Positions 35,843 to 64,000 of a stretch of DNA of 64,000 nucleotides are shown piece after piece (the stretch's first letter is position 1; each line of letters begins with the position of its first letter). The position numbers were made by a program, and so were the translations under genes. Origin of the DNA: Halisarca cf. caerulea (Eukaryota > Porifera > Demospongiae > Chondrillida > Halisarcidae); assembly GCA_963170055.1 (NCBI GenBank), contig CAUJGJ010000277.1, positions 276,901-340,900 of the forward strand, written 5' to 3'. The notes beneath the pieces were generated by a model. It was given only the letters and a program-made list of their open reading frames with translations, was not told where the DNA came from and searched no databases.

Positions 35843-38597
35843 TCAAGCAGATTCAAAAAGCTGGATATCAGCTATTTCATTGAAGAGGTTTTCAGTCATT
35901 TGCTCCAAATCCTGGAGTAGATTGTCCATATTGTGGTTCTCCTCTACATCTTGGGACTCTTTCAATCTGCTTTTAGTCTGAGTAGTGGAGAAGGACCATG
36001 GGTCTCTGTCTAATGGGCTTGATTTAGGTACAGTTTTCTCAGATGAACCATCCATTCCATTGGAATCCCACGGACTAGGGGTAGGCTCTGTGTTACCCCA
36101 CGGACTAGAGCTAGGTGATCCAGGGGTAGGCTCTGTGTTACCCCACGGACTAGAGCTAGGTGATCCAGGGGTAGGCTCTGTGTTACCCCACGGACTAGAG
36201 CTAGGTGATCCAGGGGTAGGCTCTGTGTTATCCCAAGGACTAGAGCTAGGTGATCCAGGGGTAGGCTCTGTGTTATCCCAAGGACTAGAGCTAGGTGATC
36301 CAGGGGTAGGCTCTGTGTTATCCCACGGACTAGAGCTAGGTGATCCAGGGGTAGGCTCTGTGTTATCCCACGGACTAGAGCTAGGTGATCCAGGGGTAGG
36401 CTCTGTGTTACCCCACGGACTAGAGCTAGGTGATCCAGGGGTAGGCTCTGTGTTATCCCAAGGACTAGAGCTAGGTGATCCAGGGATAGGCTCTGTGTTA
36501 TCCCACGGACTAGAGCTAGGTGATCCAGGGGTAGGCTCTGTGTTACCCCACAGACTAGAGCTAGGTGATCCAGGGGTAGGCTCTGTGTTACCCCACAGAC
36601 TAGAGCTAGGTGATCCTGCGGTAGGCTCTGTGTTACCCCACAGACTAGAGCTACGTGATCCTGCGGTAGGCTCTGTGTTATCCCACGGACTAGAGCTAGG
36701 TGATCCAGCGGTAGGCTCTGTGTTATCCCATGAGTCAGATGGTGAATTTGAGCTTGGTTTTGTACCTGTATGGTGAATTGGGCTGTCCTCTATAGTTGAA
36801 CCACTTATTTGCCACATGTCTGTTGTAGAAGATGGAGGAATTGGCTCAGAACTATTGAAGGGATTCGATGCAGGCGAGGTTACATCTGGTTCATTTCCCA
36901 CAGTATCATTAGTTGAGATCCCCCATGGGTCAGTTGATGGAGATGTAGTTGTCTGTAGTGGTCCAAATTCATCAAATGGATTGCTAATATCTGCTGGCAG
37001 ATTAGCATTAGGGCTGCTTGTTACAAATGGACCACTATCAAAAGGTGTATGCATCGACCCTCCCTGTTCCAGTGGTGGAGTAGTTGGGGACAGAAATGGA
37101 GTATTGGGCTCCCCAGTGTGCAGACTGTCCACAGTGAAGGAGTGTGAATTGTTGGCAAAACTTGAAAATGGATCATTTCCAAATACATCCTGCTTGGGTG
37201 AAGGTAGCTTTTGTTCAGTATTGTCTTTTACCTGATCCTTCTTCAAAACGTCCTGATAGGAAGGTGGACTATTGTGGAAGTCTGTCATGTCTGAGAAGTC
37301 TGTTAGATCAATGTCTTCCTCCCAAAAAATGTCATCACTTGTATCAAAACTAGTTTTGTGATATTTACCTCGACTGTCTGCATAGCTGACTGGGCGATTG
37401 TCAAAACTCTGGTGAAGTGCTTTTAACTGTTGCAGTGGGTTCTCAAGGTGGATTGAAGTATTTTTGCTTGTGGTGTTAGTTGGTGTCTCCTCTTCCTCCA
37501 TGGTTGGTGTTGTGTACATGGACTGAGCTCTGGTTGGACGTTGCTTTTGAGAGGGAGGTTGTCGCAGCTCACCTGCAGATTGACGCTCATCTCGTAGACT
37601 ACCAGCCAAATTCTTTATTGATGTATTTACATGAGTGAATATTTCCTTTGGATTTTTGTACTCAAATTCAAAACGGGAAGGACCAAATTCTGAGCTTCGG
37701 CCAGTTTCAAAGTGAAACGATTTGTGGCTTTTCCCATAAGTTCTAATAGACTTGTATCCCCAGGCGGCTACTTTGCTCTTTGTGCTTGGACAATACATGA
37801 CCATACCCCTGCTGGTAACAACCAGAACATATGATCCAGACAGGTTGGCTTTCTGAGCACCATTCGTTCGTACCATCACTATCTTGTCTCTAAACAGAAC
37901 TGTACAAACAAAGCAAAGGGCATCACATAACATTACGTAGCATTAGCGAAATAGAAACCAAATGTTAGGTCTGCGCTCGATTACATAAATATCACTGTTT
38001 TGTTTCTTACAAATACTCCCTTTTAGCCATTCAATGCATTTGTATACAGTGCAACACAGACACATACCTCCTTCTGGCAGTTTGCCTCTGGAAGAACTCG
38101 ATGACTCAATTGAGGATGATGAAGATTGCCTGCTAGACTTCTTGCCCCCTTGGAAACGTGCCTGCATGTACCTCTTCACAACTGTTCTAATACCAGTCAC
38201 CCATTTATCCAGCAAATTCTGATCTTCCACAGCAAACATGTGCCTTCCTAGAGGAGTGGTTACTTGGAACACAAAGGGGTGAGACTTCATCGATGTGACT
38301 TGAGAGCAGCTGCTGCAGTCTCGTAGGGGGATTACCCTACGTCCATAACCACTCCTCTGACTGATTTGGTCGTCGTAATACTCCAACCTTAGCGAACCTT
38401 TTGATTTGGGGCCATAGAGCACAAAGAACCGCTTGTTCCAATGCTGTACGGGCGATAGGGCACACTAGTAGTTGGTCACGCAAACTCAGGTTGTGTGTGA
38501 GAAGACAGCGAACCTTCAATAGTCCGGACATAGATAACTTGTGCATATCACCGGACATCAAAGGGCCCCTTTCGTCTGGAGGATTGGATGCAGCCAT
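35843..38597 (-). CDS. DOK-like adaptor: PH domain, IRS-type PTB domain, long repeat tail
   Basis: Three exons (38597-38514, 38443-38068, 37899-35843) join in phase to 838 aa. The PH domain is at about residues 22-130 (GLLKHWNKRFFVLYG, PFVFQVTTPLGRHMFAVEDQ, DKWVTGIRTVV). The IRS-type PTB domain follows at about 157-255 (LSGSYVLVVTSRGMVMY, SIRTYG, FHFETGRSSEFGPSRFEFEY). PH then PTB is the docking-protein (DOK/IRS) layout, which recruits signalling proteins to tyrosine kinases at the membrane. The tail is far longer than in vertebrate DOKs. It has NPF, DPF and DPW motifs (SNPFDEFG, NDPFSSF, STDPWGI, ASNPFNSS, RDPWSFS), which in other proteins bind EH domains and AP-2, and 15 copies of a 15-residue repeat. 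It faces DDX41 with 119 bp between ATGs. Confidence 0.88.
36071..36735 (-). repeat. 45-bp coding minisatellite in the DOK-like gene (15 copies)
   Basis: Fifteen in-frame copies of a 45-bp unit encode WDNTEPTPGSPSSSP (D/G, T/I and P/A variants), about residues 541-763. Most units differ by one or two bases, so copy number probably varies between individuals. An open frame on the opposite strand (35985-36776) is its shadow. Confidence 0.95.
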
Positions 38598-38716
38598 TCT
38601 TTCACTATAGCGGCTTCTAGACTAGCCTCTTTCGACGCTCCTTGTAGAAAGACGGGCGTGACCCTGGGGTGTGCTAACCCTCCCACATTTGATGACGTTG
38701 TAAGTCACGTGCTGTC
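38598..38716. promoter_or_regulatory. 119-bp bidirectional promoter interval (DOK-like / DDX41)
   Basis: A short interval between divergent start codons. It holds a TCACGTG-like E-box (agtcacgtgctg, about 38703-38714) and no TATA box. Confidence 0.45.
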
Positions 38717-43206
<4,490 letters not shown>

Positions 43207-43359
43207 TGCAAGTGGAATCATACAAATTGTCTCACGATTTTCATGCATTTTTTCCCTTGTCATTTGCCAAACTGGCACACATTTTAACACATGTAACTCA
43301 TTATCCATCAAGTTGCTATGACATACTTAGTAAATCAATTAATGTTACTATAAAATCTG

Positions 43360-61754
<18,395 letters not shown>

Positions 61755-62011
61755 AGCTGGTCCGAACCGAACCAAACACACGGTGAATATGCAAAGGTAT
61801 CCTCTTGCTCCAGCAACGTGCTGTGTACGTTGCAACGCGTATGAATCGCATAAAGAACGCGGGATACTCCCGGTGGGCAAGGCTAGGAGCCACGCCTTCA
61901 AACCCTGCCCTCCACCATAGAAAGCGGCGGTGTTGTAGAAGTAGGTGCTCCGATCCGTCCTTCGATCGACGGTCGAATTGTCGTTTGCTGGACAGTTGTT
62001 ATCTAGGAAGA
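61755..62011. promoter_or_regulatory. 257-bp bidirectional promoter interval (SNRNP200 / PH-BTK gene)
   Basis: Interval between divergent ATGs, GC-rich, with no TATA box. Short plus-strand frames here are not supported. Confidence 0.45.
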
Positions 62012-64000
62012 ATGGCGGTGAATAACCTTACTGTCTACAAAGAAGGGAACTTGAGTAAGAGACAAAGAGGATTAAATGATAAGCGAGCATGGATTGGTAA
62101 GCCTTCTCTAAAGTTCCAAGAGCGCTATTTTGTTCTTACGTCAGACAAGCTTCTTTACCGAGCCAAGGTAAGGGCATCATCATGCACGTGTACTTGATTC
62201 AAGGAACAAATGCGCGCACCAACACAGTGTGGTACAATTTCTACACTATTGTCTGGTAATAAGATTAAGTGCCACTCCGCTTACTGAGGCCATCACGGCT
62301 GATTTGTTCACTTATCTTTACCGTTCTTATTATTTCTTTCTTATGCCTCGCCCTTGTAGAAGGACGGTAGCGAGAAAGGATACTATCCTGTAAACAGAAT
62401 TCAAGTCATAGAAACAATAGAAGACAAGGTCTTCAACAAATCATACGTCTTTCAAGTACGTTCGACCATAGATAATCTATTGTTCGAGCGAAAATGCTTG
62501 CCATGGCACGATTTTAGCCCGCTCAACGAACTTATGTGTTGTCCCGTGTCTATATAGGTCGGAGACGATGACGAAATCCTTTACCTTATGGCGGGCTCGG
62601 GAGAGGAGCGGTGGGATTGGATCAGCACCCTCCAGCTAGGTGAGCCCATCTCTCGGGAATTTAGTAGCTTATTGTGTTCGTCGAATAACAGAGCCCATAG
62701 CAGAGATTTGTTGTGTATCTTGTGCTTTACATAAGATGATTGTGCTAATGGTTTGGCTGTTTTTGTCTGGTTGTACAGTTGCCCTCAAGAATGGGAACTT
62801 GATGCTTGATGCCTTTCACAAAGGAGTATTTAACAAGAAGTGGACATGTTGTGGAGGGTTATCACGTGACTGTAGTGGTTGTATTGCCACCAACAAATAT
62901 GGAGACATGGAGTCCTCCAAGAGCAAGAGGATTGTTCAGGCCGAGGATGTACATCGACACGCCGTGAGGGATCGGCATAGACAACTGGTACAAAGTGTTA
63001 TAGTCCCCGGGGAATCCCCATCCAATCATGTGGACGCTGATAATCGTCTTAGCCTGGATGTGACAAGAATATTGGTCAGTGAGCAACAGGTTGTTGCTGA
63101 TAGTGAACAGGTAACTGATGAAAAGCAGGTCATCACTGATGGTGAACAGGTCATCGCTGATGGTAAACAGGTTGTCGCTGATGGTGAACATGTAACTGAT
63201 GGTGAACAGGTCACTGATGGTAAGCAGGTTGTAACTGATGGTGAACAGGATGTAACTGATGGAAAACAGGTTGTCACTAATGGTGAGCAGGTCATCACTG
63301 ATGATGGAAAACTGGTCACAGGTGAAGAAAATGTCAACAGATTGTCTGGTTCAACAGGTTATAAGCATCTTGCTTGTCCACGGAGTGTGTGGGTTGATGT
63401 CTTTGGTGTGTGTTGGGGAGAGTGAAGGTGATCTCTTGTGATGTGATTTGGGGAGAGTGGAGGTGATCTCTTGTGTGTTGGGAAGAGTGGAGGTGATCTC
63501 TTGTGATGTGTGTTAGGGGAGTGGGGGTGAACTCGTGTGTTGGGGACAGTGGAGGTGATCTCTTGTGTGTTGGGGGAGTGGAGGTGATCTCTAGTGTGTT
63601 AGGGAGAGTGGAGGTGATCTCTAGTGATGTGTATTGGAGAGAGTGGAGGTGATCTTTTGTGGCGTGTGTTGGGTGATCTTTGCAATGTGTGTTGGGGAGA
63701 GTGGAGGTGATATCTTGTAACGTGTGTTGGGTGATCTTTGTAATGTGTGTTGGGGAGAGTAGAGGTGATATCTTGTGACGTGTGTTGGGTGATCTTTGCA
63801 ATGTGTGTCAACTGTGTTTGGATATATCCCCACACACTATGGCTTCATCTCTGAATTGTTTTGAATGAAATCTGAAATGATCTGTTTGTTTGGTAATAGT
63901 CACACTGCACTTGTCTGGCTTGGTAATGTCAATTGAAATCTATTCATTTCATATGCTTATAGATGATAGTGGGCGTGGTTCTAGTGTCCCGCCCACTAGA
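62012..64000 (+). CDS. PH domain + BTK zinc motif protein, Tec-kinase-like N-terminus (partial)
   Basis: Exons 62012-62167, 62360-62455, 62558-62639, 62779-63357 and 63963 to the window end join in phase. The PH domain is at about residues 8-112 (EGNLSKRQRGL, RYFVLTSDKLLYR, YPVNRIQVIETIED, ERWDWISTLQL). The BTK motif FHKGVFNKKWTCCGGLSRDC then SGC has H-x9-CC-x9-C spacing. In Tec kinases PH-BTK is N-terminal, as here. In RASA2/3 Ras-GAPs it is C-terminal, although the segment ETIEDKVFNKSYVFQV is also RASA-like. The last visible exon reads SGRGSSVPPTR, compatible with a proline-rich linker. After the zinc motif comes a 6-7 residue repeat (VTDGEQ/VITDGEQ) that I do not know from either family. 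The kinase or GAP domain would lie beyond the window. Confidence 0.75.
63075..63320 (+). repeat. 18/21-bp coding repeat (VTDGEQ units)
   Basis: About 11 in-frame copies of gtaactgatggtgaacag with occasional extra codons, inside exon 4 of the PH-BTK gene. Confidence 0.9.
63400..63810 (+). repeat. minisatellite in intron 4 of the PH-BTK gene
   Basis: About 14 copies of gtgttggggagagtggaggtgatctcttgt (28-34 bp, with variants), starting about 45 bp after the donor. Confidence 0.9.

Noticed and set aside
35985..36776. 263-codon plus-strand frame (GLELGDPGVGSVLP repeats)
   Set aside because: Exact antisense shadow of the 45-bp coding repeat in the DOK-like gene, whose PH and PTB domains fix the coding strand.

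Overview
The window is nuclear DNA from an animal, most likely an early-branching invertebrate such as a sponge (the phylum is an inference). It holds eight recognisable multi-exon metazoan-type genes with GT-AG introns, many of them only 50-100 bp. The genes are packed almost end to end. There is a long satellite array, many GT-rich minisatellites, and several families of non-autonomous DNA transposons. Nothing points to bacterial, organellar or viral DNA.

Layout. Positions 1-12800 are a 104-bp satellite with higher-order periodicity, cut by the window start. It passes directly into a 63-bp minisatellite (12801-14289, resuming at 16963) that is split by a hAT transposon (about 14290-16962) whose transposase reading frame carries one in-frame TAA. 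A small three-exon CCCH zinc-finger gene lies at 17679-18164. From 18.4 to 22.3 kb the sequence is mostly duplicated low-coding segments. From 22.36 to 26.2 kb there is a Tc1/pogo-like MITE, a 22-bp minisatellite split by a hAT-like MITE, a 14-bp minisatellite and a long (TG)n tract.

From 26.5 kb onward the genes are: GTF2F1 (+), LMAN2/VIP36 (-), PYROXD2 (-), a CCDC172-like coiled-coil gene (+), a DOK-like PH-PTB adaptor (-), DDX41 (+), SNRNP200/BRR2 (-, 32 exons, 18.4 kb) and the 5' part of a Tec-type PH-BTK gene (+) that runs off the window. Three gene pairs are divergent with 68-257 bp between start codons, three pairs converge closely, and PYROXD2 and LMAN2 are in tandem, separated by one stop codon in the same reading frame. 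A tRNA-Leu(UAG) gene sits in a SNRNP200 intron. The gene models were rebuilt by hand from splice sites, phase continuity and remembered family sequence. Phase closes in every complete model, which supports the exon boundaries.

The most interesting signals are: minisatellites that start exactly at 5' splice sites or are built from a duplicated 3' splice site; a MITE whose terminus supplies part of a SNRNP200 splice donor; a tRNA gene whose Pol III terminator doubles as a polypyrimidine tract; hAT-type elements repeatedly lodged inside tandem arrays; and the TGA-ATG in-frame junction of PYROXD2 and LMAN2. DDX41 and SNRNP200, two splicing-associated helicases, lie tail to tail.
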